Below, one piece after another: positions 1 through 6,086 of a stretch of 9,359 nt of DNA. Numbering within the stretch: the stretch's first letter is position 1; each line of letters begins with the position of its first letter. This DNA comes from an uncultured Pelosinus sp. (GTDB lineage: Bacteria; Bacillota; Negativicutes; UMGS1260), in assembly GCA_900550105.1 (NCBI GenBank), contig URQW01000100.1, forward strand, positions 1 through 9,359. The letters run 5' to 3'. The notes under the pieces were generated by a model that saw nothing but the letters and a program-made list of their open reading frames with translations, was not told the DNA's origin and made no database searches. The position numbers and the translations under genes are program-made.

Positions 1-195
1 TACGCTTTCTCTAATTGGTCCTTCTGGAATTCTAAAATCTGATTGACCAAGGCAATATTCAATTATATCTATAATAGTACTTTTTCCTGTATTTGATTTA
101 CCAGTTATAATATTCACTTGTCCTATTTTAAATGGTATTTTTCTTATTTCACCGTTTTTATTGTAAAGCGCAATTGATTTTATTTGGAAACTCAT
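1..195 (-). CDS. DUF3732-like P-loop ATPase of an ABC-3C system, N-terminal part only
   Basis: Only the first 65 codons lie in the window; the gene runs off the left edge in frame. The protein starts MSFQIKSIALYNKNGEIRK and has a Walker A loop, GKSNTGKST, at residues 32-40, followed by DIIEYCLG. This opening (FQIKSI, a strand-rich stretch, VNIITG-x-S-x-TGKS, then IIEYCLGQS and IPEGPIRESV) is what I recall of the DUF3732 group of SMC/RecN-like ABC ATPases, which serve as the ATPase of ABC-three-component systems. Its ATG overlaps the TGA of the upstream gene by four bases, and a GGGGGA ribosome-binding site lies about seven bases upstream, inside that gene. Translational coupling is therefore likely. 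The Walker A is directly visible; the family assignment is recognition from memory, and Walker B, signature motif and any coiled coil are outside the window. Confidence 0.85.
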   Translation of the reverse strand, partial: MSFQIKSIALYNKNGEIRKIPFKIGQVNIITGKSNTGKSTIIDIIEYCLGQSDFRIPEGPIRESV

Positions 196-677
196 GGGCA
201 AATCCCCCACATCATAAAAATTGTTGTAATATCGCCCGCTTTACTAAACCATCGACCTAAAAATAAAGCTCTTTGAGAGCATTGATATACTTCTGATGTT
301 TTCGTAGTCTTCAATTTTGATATGTTTTTTGAAACAATTAAACCATTATTATCGATATTTATAATGCCCTGCTTCATACCAAAAGTTAATGCTTCTTTTG
401 TGTAAAATACCATTTGCCTTGTCCGAGCTGCGAATGATATTTTTTGGTTTTGATTTTGTTCTAACCATGCATGAAATTTAGTTGCTATTGACCGAGGCAA
501 AGATTCACGTGTGCTTTTATGAAGAACAATAGGTAATATAAGAAATAGCAAAGGGTAAGGCATGTTAGTTTTTGCCTCTTGTCTGTATCCTTTAATTGCT
601 TGATAAAGCAATACCGAGCAGAACGCTGGATTAAGTAAATTAGCAACTTCTATAGGACGCTCTTCCCACTTAGTCAT
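192..677 (-). CDS. ABC-three-component system middle component (161 aa)
   Basis: This 161-residue protein opens with ERPIEVANLLNPAFC, continues with MPYPLLFLILPIVLHKSTRESLP around residues 39-61, and ends with LGRWFSKAGDITTIFMMWGI. These are the hallmarks I associate with the 'three component ABC system middle component' (DUF6521-type) family, which is found between an effector-like protein and a dedicated ATPase. The middle component is thought to bridge the other two; no catalytic residues are evident. The hydrophobic stretch at residues 42-52 is probably buried core rather than a membrane segment. The ATG overlaps the upstream TGA by four bases and its own stop overlaps the ATPase start by four bases. 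A GGAGG lies nine bases before the ATG. The tight spacing argues for fixed stoichiometry of the three proteins. Confidence 0.85.
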   Translation of the reverse strand: MTKWEERPIEVANLLNPAFCSVLLYQAIKGYRQEAKTNMPYPLLFLILPIVLHKSTRESLPRSIATKFHAWLEQNQNQKISFAARTRQMVFYTKEALTFGMKQGIINIDNNGLIVSKNISKLKTTKTSEVYQCSQRALFLGRWFSKAGDITTIFMMWGICP

Positions 678-1855
678 TCTAAATTACCTCCCAGTAATGC
701 AGTAATTCGTTCTTTAAAGCTAGGATGCCACCATACTCTAGGTGGATCTTCGTTAGCTAACATATGATAGCTACCTCGCATAACATATGCTTCATTACAT
801 TTCGGCCTAATTGGTATTTGAGCTGTAAACTCTACCCAATTGTATACTTTTCTACCGATTTTTTTTAATATTTCTTCGGAAGATTCAGCAGGTAAATCTT
901 CTTTAATCGCAAGAGAAAATCGTTCCCATTCTCCAATTAGTTTCTTCTCGTATACTTCAATTTCTTGGTCTATTAATAGTTCTTCTCTTGTCCATCTTGA
1001 TCTTTGAGTAAAGGCCTTATGAAAATCTTTGATTGCATATTCGATTCGTTTTGTATCGACAGAAATCTCACGAAGTTGTTTTACAAAAAGACGACTATCA
1101 TTTATTGGGTCTGGCATATCGGGTGGTTCAATATCAAGAAAATCTATTGGTAATGCTTCTGGCTCAAATGATTTTGCTATGTCATTAATTTTATAGTGCA
1201 CTTCTAAACCGTCAATAGGTTCTGACGATTTTCTATTTAAGTAAAGAATCGCTTTATTAAGCCACCAACCCTCTAGTCTTTCATATAATCCCTGAATGTG
1301 GTTAGGTAAAACAGCTAATCTGAGTTCCTTTTTTATCATATTTTCTAAATTGGAAATAAATGGTGAACCATCTAAAATGATGATTTTACTAATTAATAAT
1401 TGCTTTTGATGCTGATTTAATAAATTAAATTTGTTAAAACAATCCTTTAACGCTGTGTTTTCTGATGTCTGTGAAGCTAAATTAATTCTATTAAGAGCAT
1501 TCGCTTCATCCCGACATTCGGGTCTTAAATAATAAGCTGCTGATTCTTTTGGTGCCATAGCAGTAGTAATAAGTTTTAAAATCGGAAGTTCTTTTTGATT
1601 TTCCAACAAGTAATTGCTCCAAACCCGCAATGACTTCCATAAATCGACACTCATATCAGTTAATGATGCTTTTCGGACAAGATGATGCTTTAATTGAAGC
1701 AGCTCGCTTACGGTTCCAGCTTTTTCGAAAGAAATGTCATCCAAACACTCAATACTAACACTATGTTCATCTCCTATAGTAAGAAGATAGTATAGTGCAT
1801 ACCTGACTTGATAGATATATCCCAAAGCAGAAGCTTCTGCGGAATATTCCGACAT
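674..1855 (-). CDS. ABC-three-component system large protein, nuclease-like N-terminus plus ABC-3C C-terminal domain (393 aa)
   Basis: The start chosen is the ATG at 1855 because AAGGTGAGGAG directly precedes it; ATGs at 1870 and 1897 keep the frame open but only add an unrelated leader. The N-terminus has GYIYQVRYALYYLL (residues 12-25), then IECLDDI with E36, D39 and D40, then LLQLKHH with Q54-x-K56. This order resembles the PD-(D/E)xK-type fold of DUF4297/Cap4-like nuclease domains, so a DNA-cleaving effector is a reasonable inference. The middle is helical and charged. The C-terminus, RGSYHMLANEDPP followed by RVWWHPSF (from about residue 357), matches the ABC-3C C-terminal domains thought to engage the middle component. 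The gene overlaps the middle-component gene by four bases. Family context is fairly secure; nuclease activity is inferred from motif pattern only. Confidence 0.8.
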   Translation of the reverse strand: MSEYSAEASALGYIYQVRYALYYLLTIGDEHSVSIECLDDISFEKAGTVSELLQLKHHLVRKASLTDMSVDLWKSLRVWSNYLLENQKELPILKLITTAMAPKESAAYYLRPECRDEANALNRINLASQTSENTALKDCFNKFNLLNQHQKQLLISKIIILDGSPFISNLENMIKKELRLAVLPNHIQGLYERLEGWWLNKAILYLNRKSSEPIDGLEVHYKINDIAKSFEPEALPIDFLDIEPPDMPDPINDSRLFVKQLREISVDTKRIEYAIKDFHKAFTQRSRWTREELLIDQEIEVYEKKLIGEWERFSLAIKEDLPAESSEEILKKIGRKVYNWVEFTAQIPIRPKCNEAYVMRGSYHMLANEDPPRVWWHPSFKERITALLGGNLE

Positions 1856-1889
1856 TCTCCTCACCTTCATCGTAAAATTTTTTAAAGTT

Positions 1890-2132
1890 CTAATCAAAAT
1901 GATTTTTATCTTTATTTCCTAATATTGTTCTATTGTAAAAATCTTCATAAATTCCCCGACTAATAGGAGTCTTAGTATCACAGTAATGATCTAAAATGGC
2001 CCTAATTAAATCACTCCGACTGATTTTAGTTTCGTCGTGTCTCATTTCTGCTATTATGTCGTTTAAAAATTCAATATGATTTTTTTTTAAATAAATTGTT
2101 ACTCTAGGATAGCTTGTATCATTAACTCCCAT
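1890..2132 (-). CDS. Ribbon-helix-helix (CopG/Arc-like) DNA-binding protein, 80 aa
   Basis: The protein contains YPRVTIYLKKNHIEFLNDII (residues 8-27) and then ISRSDLIRAILDHYC, the strand, helix and SRSDLIR-helix pattern of ribbon-helix-helix repressors. These act as dimers, inserting the paired strand into the DNA major groove. The ATG at 2132 is chosen because AGGAGG lies seven bases upstream; an in-frame extension to 2231 would be translated through the inverted repeat at 2161-2198 and is unlikely. It is the first gene of the ABC-3C cassette, 34 bp ahead of the large component. The perfect dyad just upstream fits autoregulation, as in antitoxins and plasmid-copy regulators. Its residues after about 55 (TPISRGIYEDFYNR) could contact a partner. 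RHH fold: confident. Role in controlling the system: inference. Confidence 0.85.
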   Translation of the reverse strand: MGVNDTSYPRVTIYLKKNHIEFLNDIIAEMRHDETKISRSDLIRAILDHYCDTKTPISRGIYEDFYNRTILGNKDKNHFD

Positions 2133-2160
2133 AGAAAACCCTCCTACTATAAATTTTATC

Positions 2161-2198
2161 ATAGTAACGTTTTTATAGCAATATTGTAACGTTACTAT
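2161..2198. promoter_or_regulatory. Inverted-repeat operator candidate for the RHH regulator
   Basis: Two perfect 11-bp arms, ATAGTAACGTT (2161-2171) and its reverse complement (2188-2198), are separated by 16 bp. Each arm carries GTAACGTT, and the right copy extends into the 10-bp palindrome GTAACGTTAC (2186-2195). The dyad lies 28 bp upstream of the RHH start codon and just downstream of a minus-strand TATAAT (2206-2211), so a bound repressor would block initiation or early elongation. No good -35 is visible for that TATAAT. The repeat is seen directly; binding by the adjacent RHH protein is inferred. Confidence 0.5.
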
Positions 2199-2307
2199 TC
2201 CGCAAATTATAAAACATCTTGCCAAATACAAATTGAAAATGACAAATAACTACAGCGCAACTTTACAAAAAAGAAATGTTGTGTCGTATAATAATCTTTA
2301 GTGTGCT

Positions 2308-2442
2308 TTAATATGCAAAAATCGGGCAAATATGAATTTTATAAAGGCTTACAAGCGGTATATCTGGCGGCACCAAAGCCCTAATCATAGGTAAACACTT
2401 TGCTAAGAAGTTCTGCGGGAAAAATGAAATTATTTATCCCAT
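2308..2442 (-). pseudogene. Possible broken short reading frame of unknown origin
   Basis: An ATG at 2442 is preceded by GGAGG seven bases upstream, but the third codon is TAA. Beyond that stop the same frame is open for 41 codons (starting IISFFPQNFLAKCLPM) to a TAA at 2308. One nonsense change would explain this if the frame was ever a gene. The apparent ribosome-binding site is also one side of the hairpin at 2448-2490, which may be all it is. I do not recognise the peptide; it could be a fragment of a mobile-element gene or chance. Confidence 0.15.
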
Positions 2443-2447
2443 AATAA

Positions 2448-2490
2448 AACCTCCAAGTTAGTGTCTTCATTTTACACAAACTTGGAGGTT
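2448..2490 (-). terminator. Probable intrinsic terminator of the metallophosphoesterase gene
   Basis: Arms at 2448-2464 and 2474-2490 pair over 17 bp with one mismatch (A2460) around a 9-nt loop. On the minus strand the stem ends in GGAGGTT and runs into TTATTAT, giving a U-rich tail; there is no such tail on the plus strand. It lies about 87 bp beyond the metallophosphoesterase stop. The sequence also looks somewhat like an insertion-sequence end, so a mobile-element remnant acting as terminator is possible. Confidence 0.5.
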
Positions 2491-2576
2491 ACTTAAAATT
2501 CTTCTGGATTCTACTGAGATACATTTATAATTTGAGCCTATATTTCTTATTTGCCCTTCTTTAAGTAATCACTCGT

Positions 2577-3692
2577 TTATTCATCATTGTAGGCTCTAAA
2601 TTTAGTACAATTAGAGGGATCATATAAAGCACAGGTATGTCCTATAATTTTATTCTCTTTCATATAATCATACAACTTCGAGCACTTGCAATTAGAGCTT
2701 TTGTCACAGAAACTCCCACTGGCACACGCTATAAAATTTTCTGATCCAATTGCTTTGTGCTGCAATAACTTTTCTGCCTGTCTTTCAAATACTTTTTTCC
2801 GATTATATTCCTTTTGCCATTCAATCTGATTCCATTTACCGCCTGGTAAAGGATATGTAATGTGTCGTCCTTCCGCTTCCAATTTGTCAATTAAATTGCC
2901 AATCTCATCGTAACAAGGGGCTTTTTTTTCAGGAAAAGTTGCCTTGAATTTACTTAAATATTTCTCTATTTTCCAATCTCTTAATTCAGGTTTATAAAAA
3001 GCAATCCGTTCTTCCTGAATAGCTCCAATACTATTATATAAAGCAATAAATTGATCTAGTGATTTATTCTGATGAAAATGACCGAAAAACCAGCGTCCAA
3101 ATGTAACATTTTTCAAGAAGTAATCGAGCATTATACAAGTTGGGTCTTTTAATTTGTGTATATCTAATTCCAACTCGGAAATAACACTCGTCGGAGCAGT
3201 GTGAGTTACAATATAATCAACTTTCATATCATGCTGCTTAAGATTTTCAATAGCTTCTTGAAATTCCTTTTCCGTAGGAACTTCTTGCGACCACCAACTT
3301 TTATTCTCCTTACGGAACTCTTTGTCACTCGACGTCGCGCCCCCAAAAGTAAAGAAGGTTTTTCCATCAATTTTAAAGACCTGACCGCGCATCAGATGAA
3401 GAACTGATGGTCTAATTTGATGGACTAAACCACCATTCCACTCTAAAACTGGATACTCGTTTAAAAGATTAAAGTTTTCATGATTTCCATCTACCCATAA
3501 AGTTGTAAAGGACTTTGCTTCAAACCAATCTAAAAGCCATTGATCATCTTTGCCACCACTCCAAACACAGCCAAAATCCCCTGTTATAATTAGGTAATCT
3601 TTCTTTGATAGCGACTTCTGGCATGCAAAGTTTTTCATATTTAATTTGGCCTTATCAATATTACCATGAAGGTCTCCTGTAACATAGATCAT
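2577..3692 (-). CDS. Calcineurin-like metallophosphoesterase with a cysteine-rich C-terminal tail (371 aa)
   Basis: The two-metal phosphoesterase motifs appear in order: GDLHGN (residues 6-11), GDFG (38-41), GNHEN (69-73), THTAP with H164, and GHFH (204-207). All metal ligands expected for the family are present, so hydrolysis of a phosphomonoester or phosphodiester is likely; the substrate cannot be read from sequence. The catalytic domain ends near residue 230. The rest is an unusual extension: a lysine- and tryptophan-rich linker (about 230-315), then six cysteines at 323, 329, 335, 337, 354 and 362, which may bind a metal or form a small zinc-ribbon-like fold. No signal peptide or membrane segment is seen, so it is probably cytoplasmic. 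An AAAGG lies nine bases before the ATG. It stands alone, with terminators and long spacers on both sides, and shows no clear link to its neighbours. Confidence 0.9.
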   Translation of the reverse strand: MIYVTGDLHGNIDKAKLNMKNFACQKSLSKKDYLIITGDFGCVWSGGKDDQWLLDWFEAKSFTTLWVDGNHENFNLLNEYPVLEWNGGLVHQIRPSVLHLMRGQVFKIDGKTFFTFGGATSSDKEFRKENKSWWSQEVPTEKEFQEAIENLKQHDMKVDYIVTHTAPTSVISELELDIHKLKDPTCIMLDYFLKNVTFGRWFFGHFHQNKSLDQFIALYNSIGAIQEERIAFYKPELRDWKIEKYLSKFKATFPEKKAPCYDEIGNLIDKLEAEGRHITYPLPGGKWNQIEWQKEYNRKKVFERQAEKLLQHKAIGSENFIACASGSFCDKSSNCKCSKLYDYMKENKIIGHTCALYDPSNCTKFRAYNDE

Positions 3693-3846
3693 AGCTGATT
3701 ACCTTTCTTTTAGAAGAGTTTTATATACTCATTTTATAATAATCTAACAGCTATTTCTATCTAATCAGCCATTGTTTTATGTAAATAGAGAAAGAGGTGT
3801 ATTTTTATACAAATAAGATACTGTTTTGCTATGAAAATCCGCTTAG

Positions 3847-3980
3847 AAAGTATGCATTTAAGTGTCGCTAGCAAAGCAGGTATGCATCTAAGTGTCGCGC
3901 TCTAGCGACACTTAGATGCATACCTGCCCTTAAAAACCCTGAATATTCCTATATCCTAAAGTATGCACTTTTGTGTCGCT
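3847..3980. repeat. Cluster of four copies of a ~20-bp motif (orientations +, +, -, +)
   Basis: Near-identical copies of GTATGCATYTAAGTGTCGC lie at 3850-3868 (+), 3880-3898 (+), 3905-3923 (-) and 3961-3979 (+). Copy 4 varies internally (ACTTTT for ATTTAA). Copies 1 and 4 are both preceded by AAA and followed by T. Copies 2 and 3 are exact inverted partners. Clustered short repeats in mixed orientation suggest protein-binding sites; they resemble the multiple end repeats of IS21-type elements, so remnant insertion-sequence ends are one explanation. No transposase is present in the window. The repeats are seen directly; the origin is a guess. Confidence 0.8.
3876..3927. repeat. Perfect 23-bp inverted repeat (hairpin)
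   Basis: Arms at 3876-3898 and 3905-3927 are exactly complementary around the 6-nt loop GCTCTA. The arms contain motif copies 2 and 3 plus a GCAG flank. Neither side continues into a U-run, so it is not a standard intrinsic terminator. It could still block transcription, or mark joined ends of a small mobile element. Confidence 0.85.
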
Positions 3981-4078
3981 GGACATCTACTGTGATATCG
4001 GAATATATTTTTTACTGATTTTACTTTTTGGTATTTAACTAAAATAAATTTTACTTTTTCTATTTAATGCAAACAAGT

Positions 4079-4131
4079 AAAAAATATTCAGCAATAACTT
4101 TATTTGTTTTAAATAAAGCTATTGCTGAATA
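4079..4131 (-). terminator. Intrinsic terminator of the arsenic gene cluster
   Basis: A 21-bp stem (4085-4105 with 4111-4131) closes a 5-nt loop. On the minus strand it is perfect apart from one G-U pair and is followed immediately by six U residues (4084-4079). It lies about 119 bp past the stop of the rhodanese-fused flavoprotein and should end the transcript. On the plus strand there is an A-C mismatch and no clean U-run. Confidence 0.75.
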
Positions 4132-4249
4132 AGATATTTGTATTTGTTGTTTTCCGATTTTCCAAATATAAACTCGTAGCATTTCCGGTCAATTTTGCAT
4201 ATTATTAACATCGTGCATAGTAAAAATATTTGTTATTAAATCCTTTTCG

Positions 4250-5914
4250 TTATTTTTTCACTTCGCCACCGATTATCTTATTATAGTGCTTGTGACCACC
4301 GGATAAATTGTATACTTCTTTAAAACCGGCATTAATCAAGATATTCTGCGTTGCATTCCCAGTCACACCTTTATTACAATAAGTTACCGTCGGTTTTTCT
4401 TTATCTAAAGAATGCAATGTATTGCGAAGTTCGTCTTGAGGAATGTTCCGTGCTCCCACAATATGAGAATCCTCGTATTGTGGGCCTATTCGAGCATCAA
4501 TGATTTGGATGTCTTCTCCCTGTTGAATTTTTTCTGATAAACGATCTGGTGTGATCAATCTTCGTCCTCGATTAAGCGTATTTTCTAAAATCATGCCAGT
4601 ATAGATAACTGGATCTTTTGTCGTTGAAAAAGGCGGTGCATAAGCCAAATCCAAATGGAATAAGTCCTCAGCCTTTGCTCCAAATGAAATCGCCGTAACA
4701 AACACATCAATCCGTTTATCGACACCTTGAAAACCAACAATCTGAGCACCTAAAATCCGTCCTGTTACTTGATCTGCAATCGCTTTGATTATCATTTCTT
4801 TTCCATGAAAATATTCCGGTTTATCCGGTTTAATATTATGGCATACAACGACTTCGTAGCCAGCTCGATGCGCTTCTTTCTCAGTGAGTCCAGTCTGAGC
4901 GACTGTTAAATCAAAGACTTTAAAAATTCCTGTCCCAAGGCCACCGCGAAATTCTAAATTGCCACCTGTCATTTGATCGCCGACAATACGGCCAATCTTA
5001 TTTGCTGTTGATCCTAGCGGACGATAAAAAGCTTGTTTCGTAATTAAAGAATAGCTTTCCGCACAATCTCCACAAGCATATATTCCTTCGAGATTTGTTT
5101 CCATACGTGAATTTACTGCGATCGCGCCCGTCACGCCAAGTGCTATTCCTGCTCTTTGAGCCAATTCAACATTAGGCCGAACTCCAACTGCCATGATTAC
5201 AAAATCTGTCGGTATGACCTGACCGTTTTGCAAACAGACTTGCTCAACAGTATCCTTTCCTTCAAGATAAACAACTGGATTGGCAGTAAAAAGACGAATC
5301 TGCTTTGCTTTTAAATGGTCTTCAATATATACAGACATGTCTAAATCTAAAGCGGGCATAATATAGGGCGCCATTTCAACGATTGTTACATAAAGCCCTC
5401 TTGCCGTTAAGTTTTCGGCCATTTCTAGACCGATAAATCCCGAGCCTACAATCACTGCCCTTTTAGGTTTTCTTTCTTGAATATAGGTCCGGAGTTTATC
5501 AGCACTAGCAACATTTCGCACAAGAAATACGTTTTGTTTATCCATTCCCGGTAAAGGAGGCTTTATTGGTTGCGCGCCTGTCGCTAAAACCAACTTATCA
5601 TAATGCTTTTCAAAAATCTCTCCATTCAGTAGATTCTCTACAAGAACGAGTTTCTCAGTTGTACGTATTTCCAAGACTTTATGCAAAGTATATAAATTGA
5701 CATTGTACTTTTTCTTAAAAAAGGCAGCGTCTCTTGGTACTAGTTGTTCCCTATTCTCAATTCCTGTACCTATATAGTAAGGCAAGCCGCAACTCGAATA
5801 GGATATATCTGTATCTGCATCAAATAAGTCAATTTCTGCAGTTTCATCATTACGTCTTGCTTTTGCAGCAGCAGAAGTACCAGCTGCTACCCCACCGATA
5901 ATGACAATTTTCAC
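4250..5914 (-). CDS. CoA-disulfide/persulfide reductase-like flavoprotein fused to a rhodanese domain (554 aa)
   Basis: The start is GTG at 5914, with GGGAGG eight bases upstream. The FAD-binding motif GGVAAGTSAAAKARR is at residues 7-21, the redox cysteine in SSCGLPYYIG at C42, the NAD(P)H motif VGSGFIGLEMAE at 156-167, the second FAD motif CGDCAES at 281-287, and the dimer-interface AYAPPFS at 424-430. A single redox cysteine in SxxCGLPYY is typical of CoA-disulfide reductases and related NADH oxidases. Residues from about 455 form a rhodanese domain with active cysteine C513 in YCNKGVTGN. Such fusions are known as CoA-disulfide or NADH-dependent persulfide reductases, acting in the cytosol on CoA- or sulfur-bound persulfides. 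It follows arsA after 172 bp, so a role in thiol or sulfur balance during arsenic stress is likely but inferred. The exact substrate is unknown. Confidence 0.9.
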   Translation of the reverse strand: MKIVIIGGVAAGTSAAAKARRNDETAEIDLFDADTDISYSSCGLPYYIGTGIENREQLVPRDAAFFKKKYNVNLYTLHKVLEIRTTEKLVLVENLLNGEIFEKHYDKLVLATGAQPIKPPLPGMDKQNVFLVRNVASADKLRTYIQERKPKRAVIVGSGFIGLEMAENLTARGLYVTIVEMAPYIMPALDLDMSVYIEDHLKAKQIRLFTANPVVYLEGKDTVEQVCLQNGQVIPTDFVIMAVGVRPNVELAQRAGIALGVTGAIAVNSRMETNLEGIYACGDCAESYSLITKQAFYRPLGSTANKIGRIVGDQMTGGNLEFRGGLGTGIFKVFDLTVAQTGLTEKEAHRAGYEVVVCHNIKPDKPEYFHGKEMIIKAIADQVTGRILGAQIVGFQGVDKRIDVFVTAISFGAKAEDLFHLDLAYAPPFSTTKDPVIYTGMILENTLNRGRRLITPDRLSEKIQQGEDIQIIDARIGPQYEDSHIVGARNIPQDELRNTLHSLDKEKPTVTYCNKGVTGNATQNILINAGFKEVYNLSGGHKHYNKIIGGEVKK

Positions 5915-5970
5915 GGTTCGTTCCTCCCTGTTCGGCTGTTATAAATACCTTGGTCCATTTTAATTACTCT

Positions 5971-6010
5971 TAGCAAGGTGCGCTTTCGTCTTAATCTGCG
6001 CACCTTGCTA
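5971..6010. repeat. Perfect 13-bp hairpin between arsA and the flavoprotein gene
   Basis: Arms TAGCAAGGTGCGC (5971-5983) and its exact complement (5998-6010) enclose a 14-nt loop. It is the most GC-rich structure in this spacer. Neither strand has a U-run after it, so a simple intrinsic terminator is unlikely. It may protect or define the end of the arsRDA message, reduce read-through, or act in the leader of the flavoprotein transcript if the upstream promoter candidate is real. Confidence 0.7.
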
Positions 6011-6023
6011 TAAATTAGTAAGC

Positions 6024-6051
6024 TATATAGAAGGTACATCATCTTGAGCAA
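6024..6051 (-). promoter_or_regulatory. Weak internal promoter candidate for the flavoprotein gene
   Basis: On the minus strand TTGCTC (6051-6046) and TATATA (6029-6024) are 16 bp apart, upstream of the 13-bp hairpin and the GTG start. Each hexamer differs from consensus at two or more positions. If used, it would let the flavoprotein be made independently of arsR-controlled transcription. Confidence 0.25.
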
Positions 6052-6086
6052 CAAACTAGGGAACTAGATTTTTATTGATTCAGATT

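Larger units (their letters stand above)
2133..2576. other. Intergenic region between the ABC-3C cassette and the metallophosphoesterase
   Basis: This 444-bp spacer has no convincing intact gene. From left to right it holds the ribosome-binding site and leader of the RHH gene, an 11-bp inverted repeat (2161-2198), a TATAAT hexamer for the minus strand (2206-2211), a possible broken short reading frame (2308-2442), and a long hairpin that probably terminates the metallophosphoesterase transcript (2448-2490). A plus-strand TTTACA (2262-2267) and TATAAT (2287-2292) pair has a 19-bp spacer and no gene in front of it, so I do not call it a promoter. Confidence 0.7.
3693..4249. other. Long AT-rich intergenic region with a repeat cluster and a terminator
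   Basis: This 557-bp spacer contains no supportable gene on either strand. It holds the leader of the metallophosphoesterase gene at the left, four copies of a motif of about 20 bp (3847-3980) including a perfect long hairpin, a run of AT-rich unstructured sequence (about 3990-4078), and the terminator of the arsenic cluster (4079-4131). From 4132 to 4249 I see only the untranslated tail of the flavoprotein gene. Confidence 0.7.

Noticed and set aside
1856..1897. 14-residue extension of the large ABC-3C protein
   Set aside because: The sequence just before the ATG at 1855 is a good ribosome-binding site, and the extension would overlap the end of the RHH gene.
2133..2231. 33-residue N-terminal extension of the RHH protein
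   Set aside because: It would be translated through the inverted repeat and lacks a ribosome-binding site; the ATG at 2132 has AGGAGG.
2262..2292. Plus-strand promoter-like pair TTTACA and TATAAT
   Set aside because: The spacer is 19 bp and no plus-strand gene follows.
3201..3407. 68-codon plus-strand reading frame
   Set aside because: It lies wholly inside the metallophosphoesterase gene on the other strand, whose motifs are complete; the peptide shows no family features.
3847..3980. CRISPR array
   Set aside because: Only four copies exist, in mixed orientation and with irregular spacing, and no cas genes are in the window.
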